DNA of 10,630 bases from JBGVMW01 sp045125095 (GCA_045125095.1 JBGVMW010000223.1:1-10630), one strand, 5' to 3'; positions 1 to 7,578 are shown, counted from the first letter of the stretch. Notes: a model not told the origin generated them from the sequence alone. Made by a program: numbers and translations.

Positions 1-1
1 C

Positions 2-841
2 TGCCATTCCAGCAAGGCAGGAATAGTGGGCAGGATTGCTGCCAGGTTGTGCAACATACCGAGTGTTTTTACTGCTCACGGCTGGGCATTTACTGATGGT
101 GTGCAGCCGGGAAAGCGGTTTCTTTATCGCAACATAGAAAATTTGGTGGGATATATTACAGATAAGATTATTTGTGTGTCTGAGTATGACCTTGACTTAG
201 GCAGAAACTATCTGCCTGCTCATGCAGATAAGATGACAGCAATTCATAACTGCATTCCTGATGTGGCACTTAATTTAGTTCGAGATTGGGACAAGTCTGA
301 AAAGCATGATTTTTTAAACTGCATTGTGGTAGCACGTTTTACCAAGCAAAAGAGAAATATAGATGTATTGCAGATTGTCAGGGAGCTTTTGGATGCTGGC
401 AAAAATATTAAAGTGCACTTTGTGGGTGATGGTCCTGATTTTAATAAAGCCACGAGGGTGGCCGATAAGTTGCAGCTAGGTGAAAGTGTTGTCTTTTTAG
501 GTGCTCGGACTGATGTGGCAGAACTGTTGCCAAAATTTGATGTATTCCTGCTCCTCAGTAACTGGGAAGGATTCCCAATAAGTATTATAGAAGCGATGAG
601 GGCTGGATTGCCAGTTATTGCATCTGATGTTGGTGGTGTCAAGGAAGCTGTTCAGAATGGTGTTAATGGATATTTAGTGGATGTAAACAATAAAAATGCG
701 GTAGATATTTTTGCGAGGTTGCGTGATAAATTTGACGAAGTAGCTAGTTTGGGAAATCAATCACGGCGATTATATCTAGAAAAGTTTATTGTAAAAAATA
801 TGCTAATGAGTATCAGTAAAGAGTATAAGAGTTTGTCTTGA
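2..841 (+). CDS. Glycosyltransferase family 4 (GT-B fold), 5'-truncated by window edge
   Basis: This gene transfers a sugar from a nucleotide-sugar donor at the cytoplasmic face of the membrane during surface-polysaccharide assembly. The reading frame is already open at base 2 and encodes HSSKAGIVGRIAARLCNIP then FTAHGWAF, the usual acceptor-side motifs of GT4 enzymes. The GTG at 26 is therefore an internal codon and the true start lies outside the window, with roughly 80-110 residues missing. The C-terminal donor-binding domain is complete: VVARFTKQK, then FVGDGP, then the EX7E motif in WEGFPISIIEAM (first Glu codon at 566), then GLPVIASDVGG. The stop is TGA at 839-841. The next gene follows after about 55 nt in the same direction, so it probably belongs to the same operon. 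The family is clear; the sugar and linkage cannot be read from sequence. Confidence 0.93.
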   Translation, partial: CHSSKAGIVGRIAARLCNIPSVFTAHGWAFTDGVQPGKRFLYRNIENLVGYITDKIICVSEYDLDLGRNYLPAHADKMTAIHNCIPDVALNLVRDWDKSEKHDFLNCIVVARFTKQKRNIDVLQIVRELLDAGKNIKVHFVGDGPDFNKATRVADKLQLGESVVFLGARTDVAELLPKFDVFLLLSNWEGFPISIIEAMRAGLPVIASDVGGVKEAVQNGVNGYLVDVNNKNAVDIFARLRDKFDEVASLGNQSRRLYLEKFIVKNMLMSISKEYKSLS

Positions 842-896
842 TTAGTGTTTAATTGGGGACTCATAAAAAGATATGCTATTAAAAGGGGAAATGGAG

Positions 897-1679
897 ATGC
901 CATCAGATAAAGATAAAATAGAATTACATAGGGAAATGTTAACTCTGTTAAAACTTTTCGATGAAATATGCCATAGAAATAATATACATTATTCTTTACA
1001 TGGTGGGACTTTGCTAGGTGCCATACGTGAGAAAGGATTTATCGCTTGGGATGATGATTTGGATATAAGTATGACAAAAGTAGATTATGTAAAATTTTGT
1101 AACATAATGTGTAAAGGCGATATTGGAGATGACATTATCTTTGATGAATTTGGAACGCCTCCAAGAGTTTGGCTTAAAAGAAAAAATAAAATTTCTGTTT
1201 GGATTGATTTGCTTATATATGATTATATATCTGAAAATTTTTGGGCTAGGAAGATAAAATATTTAATATTGGTCTTTTTTTTAGGATTTACAAAAACTCA
1301 AGAGGGTATGAAAATTACCAGTGTTGGTGAGTATAAGGGAATAAAGTATATGTTCATATATATACTTTATTCTATAGGTAGGTTGTTTCCGCACAAATGG
1401 AAAATGAATTTGCGATATAAATTTACTGAAAGTTGCTTTGTGGGAAATAAAAAATACATGGTAAGGCTAAATGACCAATACAAGGCACTTCATATTGTTG
1501 TTTCAAGCGAGGCGGTTAACAGTTATATTAGAGTGCCATTTGAAGACTCAAAGTTTATGATACATGCTGGATACGATGAAATACTGCGGACATCTTATGG
1601 TGAGGACTATATGACACCGGTCAAGCCAGAAGCTTTCCATAAAAATACACATTGTATGGCTAGAGGATTAGAAAAGTAA
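897..1679 (+). CDS. LicD family phosphotransferase
   Basis: LicD proteins transfer phosphorylcholine or a related phospho-alcohol from a CDP-activated donor to a glycan; eukaryotic fukutin/FKRP belong to the same superfamily and transfer ribitol-phosphate. Seen here: HGGTLLGAIR at about residues 35-44, the metal-binding WDDDLDI at about 51-57, and a C-terminal YGEDYM...H block, all hallmarks of the family. The length, about 260 aa, is typical. The frame is open from ATG 873 and there is another ATG at 891. I prefer ATG 897 because AAAAGGGGA at 881-889 then lies 7-8 nt upstream; 873 has only a distant GGGGA. The IspD-like cytidylyltransferase gene follows directly, which suggests that gene makes the CDP-donor. 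The body of the gene is more AT-rich than the genes on either side. The substrate is unknown. Confidence 0.9.
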   Translation: MPSDKDKIELHREMLTLLKLFDEICHRNNIHYSLHGGTLLGAIREKGFIAWDDDLDISMTKVDYVKFCNIMCKGDIGDDIIFDEFGTPPRVWLKRKNKISVWIDLLIYDYISENFWARKIKYLILVFFLGFTKTQEGMKITSVGEYKGIKYMFIYILYSIGRLFPHKWKMNLRYKFTESCFVGNKKYMVRLNDQYKALHIVVSSEAVNSYIRVPFEDSKFMIHAGYDEILRTSYGEDYMTPVKPEAFHKNTHCMARGLEK

Positions 1680-1708
1680 AATAACTAGTGTTTCAAGAAG
1701 GTGATTTT

Positions 1709-2437
1709 TTGAATATAGCTGTGATTTTCGCTGGTGGCGTGGGTAGACGTATGCATAGTTCTGATAAGCCGAAGCAATTTTTGGAAATTTATAGTAAGCC
1801 AATTATTATACATACATTGGAGCACTTTGAGTATCATCCTATGATTGACGGGATTGTGGTGGTGTGTAAGGAAGAATGGATTCCTTATCTGAATGAGCTT
1901 TTGTATCGCTTCCGAATCGAAAAAGTAAAAAAGGTGGTTCATGGTGGGGCAACAGGTCAGCTTTCCATTTATGAGGGGCTTAAAGCTGCCAAGGAAGTAG
2001 CTGGTGTGGATGATACTGTTGTATTAATTCATGATGGGGTACGCCCGTTAATCAATGAAAAGCTGATTACTGACAACATTGAGAGTGTCAAGAAAAATGG
2101 TTCAGCTATTACTACGGCATTGGTTACAGAGACTATTCTAGTTGTGGATAATGCAGGAGCTTCTATAGATTATGTGCCAAGCAGGAAAAATTCCCGTGTA
2201 GCCAAAGCACCGCAAAGTTTTTGGCTGAAGGATATTTTGGCTGCACATGAGAGGGCACTTTCTGAGGGTGAGACCAACTGTATTGATTCCTGTACCATGA
2301 TGCAGAAGTATGGTAAGAAATTATATCTGATTGATGGACCGGGCGAAAATATAAAAATCACCACTCCTGATGATTTCTATACTATGAGGGCAATATTGGA
2401 AGCGAGAGAAAATGCACAGATTGCAGAGGGAAGATGA
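1709..2437 (+). CDS. IspD/TarI-type cytidylyltransferase (CDP-alcohol synthesis)
   Basis: This predicted enzyme uses CTP and a sugar-alcohol phosphate to form a CDP-alcohol and pyrophosphate. Visible motifs are the N-terminal nucleotide-binding loop AGGVGRRM with KPKQFLE (about residues 8-26), the HDGVRP motif (about 108-113), RVAKAPQSF (about 163-171) and the terminal ENIKITTPDDF. These fit the IspD superfamily, which includes MEP cytidylyltransferase, ribitol-5-phosphate cytidylyltransferase TarI and human ISPD/CRPPA. The start is taken as TTG 1709, since AGAAGGTGA at 1696-1704 sits just upstream and the protein then begins MNIAVIFAGG as is usual; an upstream GTG at 1688 is less likely. The position between licD and an SDR gene argues for a polyol-phosphate substrate in glycan decoration rather than for isoprenoid synthesis, but the substrate is inference. 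The stop lies 4 nt before the next gene. Confidence 0.88.
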   Translation: MNIAVIFAGGVGRRMHSSDKPKQFLEIYSKPIIIHTLEHFEYHPMIDGIVVVCKEEWIPYLNELLYRFRIEKVKKVVHGGATGQLSIYEGLKAAKEVAGVDDTVVLIHDGVRPLINEKLITDNIESVKKNGSAITTALVTETILVVDNAGASIDYVPSRKNSRVAKAPQSFWLKDILAAHERALSEGETNCIDSCTMMQKYGKKLYLIDGPGENIKITTPDDFYTMRAILEARENAQIAEGR

Positions 2438-2441
2438 TTGC

Positions 2442-3506
2442 ATGATTAAGGATGAAATAAGAAATAAAAAAGAAAACATTTTTCAGGAAGATATTCGCAA
2501 TGTGGCAAAGGCAGATTTTATTCCTTGGGATATGCTTGCTGGAAAAACTATTTTTGTCACAGGAGCAACAGGCCTTATCGGTGCTACCGTAATAAATGCG
2601 CTTAATTATGCCAATAAGGTTAAGCAGCTGAATTTAAAGGTCTTGGCACTGGTGCGTGACCAGAATAGGGCAGAAGAACGTTTTAAAGATATTCTGGGTG
2701 ATGGTGTACTAAGCTTTGCAGTTGGAAGCGTAGAGCAGCTGCCGTATATTGATATTCCTATTGATTATATTATTCATGGTGCCAGTCAGACTGCCAGCAG
2801 GGAGTTTGTCAGTCATCCGGTTGAGACTTTGGAAACAACCTTGTCAGGGACTATGAATTTATTGAAATTTGCCAAGGAGAAAAAGGTTTCAGGCTTTGTG
2901 TATCTTTCCAGCATGGAAGTTTATGGTTATCCGAAGAAGGGACATAAAGTGAAGGAGAATGAAATAGGCTCGTTCTCCCCTCTGAATATGCGTAACTGCT
3001 ATCCGATTGGCAAGATTGCCTCAGAGAATTTGTGCTGCAGCTATGCCAGTGAATATGCACTGCCAGCTATGAGCATAAGGCTTACCCAGACCTTTGGTGC
3101 CGGTGTTAATTACAATGATACCAGGGTGTTTGCATATTTTGCCCGTTGCGTTAAGGAACAGAAGGATATTGTCTTGAAAACCAAGGGTGAGACAGAGCGT
3201 TGCTATTTGTATACCACCGATGCAGCAACTGCGATTTTGGCTGTTTTACTGAAAGGTAAGCCTGGCTTTATTTATAATGCTGCGGATGAGGCTACATACT
3301 GCTCCATTGCAGAGATGGCAGAGAAGGTAGCAGAAAATGGTGGTATTAAAGTGGTATATGATATTCAGGATGCAGCCGCAAATGGCTTTCCTGATACCCT
3401 GTATATGGATTTAGATACCAGTGAATTGAAGAAACTGGGTTGGTATCCACTCGGGGGGGGCTATGAGATAACTGAGATGTACAGCAGGATGATAGCTGAT
3501 ATGTAA
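2442..3506 (+). CDS. NAD-dependent epimerase/dehydratase (extended SDR)
   Basis: An extended short-chain dehydrogenase/reductase of 354 aa. The Rossmann glycine motif TGATGLIG is at residues 40-47, SSMEVYG at 156-162, and the catalytic YPIGK (Tyr187, Lys191) follows. The C-terminal half carries RLTQTFGAG and YNAADEATYCSI, typical of sugar-nucleotide epimerase/dehydratase relatives. I chose ATG 2442, which has AGAGGGA about 10 nt upstream, over ATG 2412, which lies inside the cytidylyltransferase gene. The gene begins 4 nt after the preceding stop, implying translational coupling. With licD and the IspD-like gene it probably forms a module that makes a CDP-activated polyol or modified sugar; pneumococcal capsule loci annotated for NDP-mannitol or NDP-arabinitol also pair a nucleotidyltransferase with an epimerase-type SDR. 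The exact reaction cannot be told. A G8 tract lies near the 3' end at 3453-3460. Confidence 0.88.
   Translation: MIKDEIRNKKENIFQEDIRNVAKADFIPWDMLAGKTIFVTGATGLIGATVINALNYANKVKQLNLKVLALVRDQNRAEERFKDILGDGVLSFAVGSVEQLPYIDIPIDYIIHGASQTASREFVSHPVETLETTLSGTMNLLKFAKEKKVSGFVYLSSMEVYGYPKKGHKVKENEIGSFSPLNMRNCYPIGKIASENLCCSYASEYALPAMSIRLTQTFGAGVNYNDTRVFAYFARCVKEQKDIVLKTKGETERCYLYTTDAATAILAVLLKGKPGFIYNAADEATYCSIAEMAEKVAENGGIKVVYDIQDAAANGFPDTLYMDLDTSELKKLGWYPLGGGYEITEMYSRMIADM
3453..3460 (+). repeat. G8 homopolymer in SDR gene
   Basis: Eight consecutive G encode part of Gly-Gly-Gly about 15 codons before the SDR stop. By my reading, a 9-G version would meet TGA within a few codons and a 7-G version would meet TAA, so either slip trims the last dozen or so residues. 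The tract could be neutral or contingency-type. Confidence 0.6.
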
Positions 3507-3544
3507 TTGATAGCAAAGATATTTTATTTGGAGTGAGCTTTTAG

Positions 3545-4564
3545 ATGATGACAGAAAGTCAGGGCAAGCAGCCATTAATTAGTGTAATAGTTCCTGTATA
3601 TAATGTAGCAGAATATTTGCCGGAATGTGTTGATTCTATTATTAATCAGACATATAAAAATCTTGAAATTATACTCGTAGATGATGGTTCTACAGACGCC
3701 TGCCCTGATATTTGTGATGAGTATGCAAAAAGGGACAGCAGAATCCGTGTCATTCACAAGAAAAATGGTGGGCTTAGTGATGCCCGTAATGTCGGGCTTG
3801 ATATATGTACTGGTGAATGGATTGGCTTTGTTGATAGCGATGATTATATTGCCCATGATATGTATGAAAAACTTTACTATGGAGCTATAGTAAATAGTTC
3901 TGATGTTGCGGTGTGTCATTTTTATTGTAGAGGTAATGGATCATCATTTAACAGTAGTAGTTTTTCTAGAAAGGAAATATATACTACAAAACAAGATATG
4001 ATATGTCAAATGTTTTCTGGTGGAGGCGGAACATTATCTACGTGTTTGAAACTATATGAAAGAAAAATATTTTCAAATTTGCGTTTTCCGAAAGGGATAA
4101 ATTATGAAGATGCATATATTGTTTTGGATGTTATAAAGCTTACAACCTGTATGGTTGTATTGCCAGATATGTTGTATTTTTATAGGAATAGAAAAGGAAG
4201 TATAACTAAAACATGTTATTGGAATGCTAAAATGTGGGATGGTATATTTGTCTACAAGCATATTTTAGATCTTTTAAGTAAGGAGTATCCTACATTAAAA
4301 AATGAGGGGATACGTAGATTAAATTGGGTATATAGAGCAAACATAAAATGTGCAATATCAACTGTTGATATGAAAGATCATTTGGGTGAAATAGAGCAAG
4401 TTTGTAGAGAATTTAAAGATTTTTTTTACAAATGTGATAACAATTCTTCCATTAGTTTGCGTGGAAAAATAGATTCGTTAATTTTAATTTTGCTACCCAT
4501 ATCAGTGTATTCTTTTTTGTGTAAAATATTAAATACTATAACAGATGGATGTAAAAAAATATGA
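3545..4564 (+). CDS. Glycosyltransferase family 2 (GT-A fold)
   Basis: A 339-aa inverting-type GT2 that adds a sugar to the lipid-linked repeat unit. Seen: ISVIVPVYNVAEYLPECVDS at the N-terminus (written to 20 residues), the DDGSTD nucleotide-binding motif at residues 46-51, NGGLSDARNVGL at 74-85, and the metal-binding DSDD at 97-100. INYEDAY follows about 100 residues later and fits the ED acceptor-side motif. A hydrophobic stretch near the C-terminus (LILILLPISVYSFL) may anchor the enzyme to the membrane. The start ATG 3545 has GGAGTGA at 3530-3536; ATG 3548 is a one-codon alternative. The first ~110 codons are visibly less AT-rich than the rest, which may reflect conservation or a mosaic gene. 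The stop TGA 4562-4564 overlaps the ATG of a small ORF. The sugar is unknown. Confidence 0.92.
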   Translation: MMTESQGKQPLISVIVPVYNVAEYLPECVDSIINQTYKNLEIILVDDGSTDACPDICDEYAKRDSRIRVIHKKNGGLSDARNVGLDICTGEWIGFVDSDDYIAHDMYEKLYYGAIVNSSDVAVCHFYCRGNGSSFNSSSFSRKEIYTTKQDMICQMFSGGGGTLSTCLKLYERKIFSNLRFPKGINYEDAYIVLDVIKLTTCMVVLPDMLYFYRNRKGSITKTCYWNAKMWDGIFVYKHILDLLSKEYPTLKNEGIRRLNWVYRANIKCAISTVDMKDHLGEIEQVCREFKDFFYKCDNNSSISLRGKIDSLILILLPISVYSFLCKILNTITDGCKKI

Positions 4565-4653
4565 AGAAAATATTATATTTAGATTATTTAGTTTTTATTT
4601 CAGTATTGGGTTACGCGATTTTTATTTTTAAAAAAAGTTGTAAAGTGCTGTAA
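4561..4653 (+). CDS. Possible 30-residue single-pass membrane peptide
   Basis: An ORF too short for usual gene callers starts with an ATGA overlap on the GT2 stop, the classic stop-start coupling arrangement. It encodes 30 residues beginning MKKILYLDYLVF, with one hydrophobic segment (LVFISVLGYAIFIF) bounded by Lys at both ends, and ends at TAA 4651-4653. I do not recognise it. It could be a real small membrane protein, the broken N-terminus of a lost multi-pass protein (for example a flippase or acyltransferase), or chance in AT-rich DNA. The rest of the gap up to 4760 holds no other convincing gene. Confidence 0.3.
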   Translation: MKKILYLDYLVFISVLGYAIFIFKKSCKVL

Positions 4654-4760
4654 TGCTATTAAAAATATGGATAAATTTAGGTTGAAAAATATCGTCCAGG
4701 CATGGAGAGATTTATTAGGTGAGTGTTAAAATTCCTGATGCAGCTATGGAGGAAAATGGT

Positions 4761-5900
4761 GTGTATTGTTATGCTTTTTTTATTTGTAATTATGTAGCTT
4801 TTCTACTGGCTACTTGGACAAAAATCCCTATAAAATTGTATATGTTGTGGCCTATAGCGATATTTTCTATTGTAGCTTTTTTATATGATCCATTTATGCA
4901 GGCAAGATTTTATGGGGGGGGTGGCGTTGATTTATGCAGGCATTTTGATAGTTTAGATTCAATAAGATTGGGCTTTGATGATGGTTTGTATATTGAAGCT
5001 CCTTTATCAGCATTATATTTAAGAATGGTTGCGTATTTATTTGATGACAATAGTTTTTTGCCATTAATAAGCACTTGGATTTACTATGGATTGGCATTTT
5101 TTATATGTAACAAGTTTTTTGCTTTATTGAAGCTGAGTGCTCCGCTTAGAAGATTTGCAATATGTATGATTCTGATGTGTGGTGTGTTTTTTTGGAATAT
5201 GAATAATATCAGATATCCCTTAGCAACTGTAATTTTTTTTGCAGGTATGTATTTTGATATTATTGCTAGCAAAGCAAAAAGGAATTTGCTTTATATTTGT
5301 GCTTTTCTGATGCATCCTGGAACTATCATATTATTTCTTGTTCGTTGCATAGCAAATGTAAAATTAAAATATAGTATTATAATTTTTGCAATACTATCAC
5401 TTTTTGTTGCAAATTATTATGAGACACTTATTATAACACTAATATCCATATTAACTCCGTTTCCAGATATTCAGATGACCGTAAGTGCAGTATTGCTAAA
5501 ATCTGTGAGTTATTCTACTAATGATGTATATGATGTGCCATTATTGTTTAAAGTTTTAAACATATACATATCTTGTGTCTTAATGGTTAGTGCATTATTT
5601 AATATGTACTATAGTCGATGTAATACCATTTTCAAGTATATACAACGTATGGCTCTGGTAGTTGTTTTATTATCTTTTATAGGAACTATTACTAATTTCA
5701 TGGATGGTAATTTTGCTGATAGGTTAATGAGTATAGTGCCATTTTTGATAGCATTATTAGTTTCTGATACATTGATAGGCATGGAAAGAAAAAATAAAAA
5801 TTATATGTATATAAAATCAATCTTTTTTCTATTAGCTTTGCCATATATTGGTGTTTACTTGTTTAAAGTTTATCCTAATTGGATTTATTTAGGATTATAA
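4761..5900 (+). CDS. EpsG/Wzy-type polysaccharide polymerase, multi-pass membrane protein
   Basis: An integral membrane protein of 379 aa with about 10-11 hydrophobic segments, expected to polymerise lipid-linked repeat units on the outer face of the membrane. The region NNIRYPLATVIFFAG followed by FLMHPGTIILFLV resembles the conserved Arg and His positions of EpsG-family polymerases, and DLCRHF near residue 57 resembles the family's early loop. I chose GTG 4761 as start because a full GGAGG at 4748-4752 lies 8 nt upstream and the protein then begins directly with its first membrane segment; a longer frame from GTG 4719 has a weaker site. A G8 tract at 4914-4921 falls at codons 52-54. The family assignment rests on topology, short motifs and context, so a Wzx-like or other membrane role is not fully excluded. 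Confidence 0.78.
   Translation: MYCYAFFICNYVAFLLATWTKIPIKLYMLWPIAIFSIVAFLYDPFMQARFYGGGGVDLCRHFDSLDSIRLGFDDGLYIEAPLSALYLRMVAYLFDDNSFLPLISTWIYYGLAFFICNKFFALLKLSAPLRRFAICMILMCGVFFWNMNNIRYPLATVIFFAGMYFDIIASKAKRNLLYICAFLMHPGTIILFLVRCIANVKLKYSIIIFAILSLFVANYYETLIITLISILTPFPDIQMTVSAVLLKSVSYSTNDVYDVPLLFKVLNIYISCVLMVSALFNMYYSRCNTIFKYIQRMALVVVLLSFIGTITNFMDGNFADRLMSIVPFLIALLVSDTLIGMERKNKNYMYIKSIFFLLALPYIGVYLFKVYPNWIYLGL
4914..4921 (+). repeat. G8 homopolymer early in polymerase gene
   Basis: Eight consecutive G at codons 52-54 of the polymerase (GGG GGG GGT). A 9-G version reads TGG CGT TGA immediately afterwards. A 7-G version reaches TAG about 14 codons on. Either slip would therefore abolish the protein, as expected for an ON/OFF contingency tract. 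Variation itself is not shown. Confidence 0.6.
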
Positions 5901-5963
5901 GGACTGTATAAATTTTTTTAACTCAATTTAGTTTCTAATAGTTGTTTTGTGAAGGGCGATAGA

Positions 5964-6980
5964 ATGGAGAATTTTTTTCGTAATGGTATATATATAAGCA
6001 TAATAATGCCTATATATAATGTTGGACGTTATTTGGAAGAATGTCTGGTGAGTTTAGAACAGCAGAGTTGGTCAAGTGATGAAGTTGAAATTATCTGTGT
6101 GGATGATGGTTCTACAGATAATAGTTTGGAAATTTGCAATAGACATGCTGAAAAATATGCTTATATAAAAGTTATACATAAAGAAAATGGCGGAGTATCA
6201 TCGGCAAGAAATGTTGGCTTGGCTAATGCTAAAGGCAAATATCTAGCTTGGATTGATCCTGATGATTATGTTTCAAATGACTACTGGGAGCAAGTGCGGT
6301 ATGTTTTAGATAAAGATTATGATGTGTGCTTCTTTTCACATTATAAGCTGTATGAAAATCAACTGATACCTTGTATTTATGCTTCCGAATCTCATTCCAT
6401 ATTAAAAGACAACTTCATAAAGCAAATACATGATGGTGTGAAGATTGCTAGCTATCTTCACACAAAAATTACTAAACGATTTTTGTGGGAAGGAGTAAGA
6501 TTTCCTGAAAATATATCATTGGGAGAAGATTCGGCTGTGTTACCACGCATTGTAATACAAGCGAATACTTTTTACTACATAAAAAAACCTTTATATTATT
6601 ACAGAAAGCATAGTTCCAGTATTTGTCACAATATTAGTTTAAAGGATATAATTTCTGCTTATGAGGTGGTGGAGGCAAGGCAAAGTTTTTTCCAGAAATA
6701 TAATTTTGATGTGGATAGATTCGGAATAGCATATAAGGCATTTGTATCTTTAGATGAAATCATTAGCAATGAGAGAAGATATGTGGAAGATATTTTATAT
6801 GAAGATACATATAATAAATTCCATCAGATAGTTAAAAAGAATAGGTGTGTTTTGACATCTAATCCAGAATTTTCTTATAAAAATAAGGTTAAATTATTTT
6901 TTATTTTACATGATATGTTGCCAATGTATAAATTTGTTCAGTTTGTTTACAGTAAGTTAAAAAATGTATGTCTTGATTAA
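5964..6980 (+). CDS. Glycosyltransferase family 2 (GT-A fold)
   Basis: A second GT2, 338 aa. The N-terminal catalytic domain shows ISIIMPIYNVGRYLEECL, then DDGSTD at about residues 47-52, NGGVSSARNVGLA at about 75-87, and DPDD at about 98-101, where the usual DSDD has Pro in the second place. LGEDSAVLPRI supplies the ED motif of the acceptor side. ATG 5964 is preferred to GTG 5949 because GAAGGGCGA at 5951-5959 is placed correctly for it. The gene follows the polymerase after about 60 nt. It is the last gene of the + strand cluster and converges on the - strand Rpn-like array. I see no clear + strand intrinsic terminator after its stop. Sugar specificity is unknown. Confidence 0.92.
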   Translation: MENFFRNGIYISIIMPIYNVGRYLEECLVSLEQQSWSSDEVEIICVDDGSTDNSLEICNRHAEKYAYIKVIHKENGGVSSARNVGLANAKGKYLAWIDPDDYVSNDYWEQVRYVLDKDYDVCFFSHYKLYENQLIPCIYASESHSILKDNFIKQIHDGVKIASYLHTKITKRFLWEGVRFPENISLGEDSAVLPRIVIQANTFYYIKKPLYYYRKHSSSICHNISLKDIISAYEVVEARQSFFQKYNFDVDRFGIAYKAFVSLDEIISNERRYVEDILYEDTYNKFHQIVKKNRCVLTSNPEFSYKNKVKLFFILHDMLPMYKFVQFVYSKLKNVCLD

Positions 6981-6989
6981 TTTTGGAAC

Positions 6990-7010
6990 AAAAAAACCGC
7001 AGATTTGCGG
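6990..7010 (-). terminator. Rho-independent terminator, 3' end of copy F
   Basis: On the - strand, CCGCA-AATC-TGCGG (stem 6997-7001 with 7006-7010) is followed by a run of seven T (the A-run at 6990-6996). It sits about 22 nt beyond the end of copy F and repeats the palindrome found after copies C and A. On the + strand there is no T-run, so it is not an efficient terminator for the polysaccharide operon. Confidence 0.7.
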
Positions 7011-7031
7011 CTTTGGGTAGGTAAGTGATGT

Positions 7032-7361
7032 TTAATTGGTTTGCATCAGGGCAAGATACTCAGGAGCTTTGGACTCATCAAGGTCAAGGAGTTCCATAGC
7101 TTCTTCAAAAGGAAATTGATGTTTGTACATAGGTCGTTTTATGATTGCAATATTGCTTTAACGTATAGACTGCTGAAAGCCCTCACGATAGCCTTCACGA
7201 AAGTTTTTCTCTCGAAGAGTGCGTCCTAAATTGCACATGTCGTTCATCTCCTTTTCTAGCTTGATAGTCATAGGCAGGTTATGTTTTTCCTGCAATTTTT
7301 TATTCTTGGTATCAGAATCCATCCTGGCAAGCAGGATATCCAGCATGGAAATGAGCTGGTG
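7032..7361 (-). pseudogene. Copy F: C-terminal Rpn-like fragment with distinct tail and internal stop
   Basis: On the - strand, homology to the intact copy begins at HQLISMLD (codon 7359-7361) and runs through KLQEKHNLPMTIKLEKEM to MCNL. It then switches to an unrelated tail that begins GRTLREKNFREGYREGF. A TAA at 7158-7160 interrupts the frame. Beyond it the same frame stays open for 41 more codons, including QFPFEEAMELLDLDESKAPE, to TAA at 7032-7034, just before the shared 3' palindrome. The continuation looks like genuine coding sequence, so the TAA is likely a nonsense mutation. The nuclease domain is absent. AAGGAG followed by ATG at 7236-7238 is retained. Confidence 0.72.
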
Positions 7362-7401
7362 TGGTTTTGTCAGCAACAGCTCATACAGAAGAGAAGACAA
7401 T

Positions 7402-7578
7402 TTAGTGAAGGCTAGCGGCAACCGCTGAAAGTTCTTCAGCAGTGTAGCGTCCAGTGGCTCTGATTGCTTCGATGGTGGTCAATCCGTCCACTATCATGTT
7501 TCGTATGGTTTCTAATTTTCCTTCAAGTTTTCCTTCAATTCTTCCGTCCTCACGAATACCTGAACTCAAGTTGCACAT
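7402..7578 (-). CDS. Putative internally started tail protein of copy E (RpnS-like)
   Basis: A 58-aa frame starts at the ATG of MCNLSSGIRE. AAGGAG lies 9 nt upstream on the - strand, an ideal Shine-Dalgarno spacing. It contains three 4-residue blocks (DGRI-EGKL-EGKL) before ETIRNMI. Known enteric Rpn genes express their C-terminal domain separately as an inhibitor of the full protein; applying that here is inference. Confidence 0.4.
   Translation of the reverse strand: MCNLSSGIREDGRIEGKLEGKLETIRNMIVDGLTTIEAIRATGRYTAEELSAVAASLH

Noticed and set aside
26..841. GTG at 26 as the start of the GT4 gene
   Set aside because: Codons before it encode HSSKAG, a conserved GT4 motif continuous with the protein, so the gene begins left of the window.
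4667..4729. 20-residue ORF MDKFRLKNIV... just before the polymerase
   Set aside because: Very short, no ribosome-binding site, and not recognised; nothing separates it from chance in AT-rich DNA.
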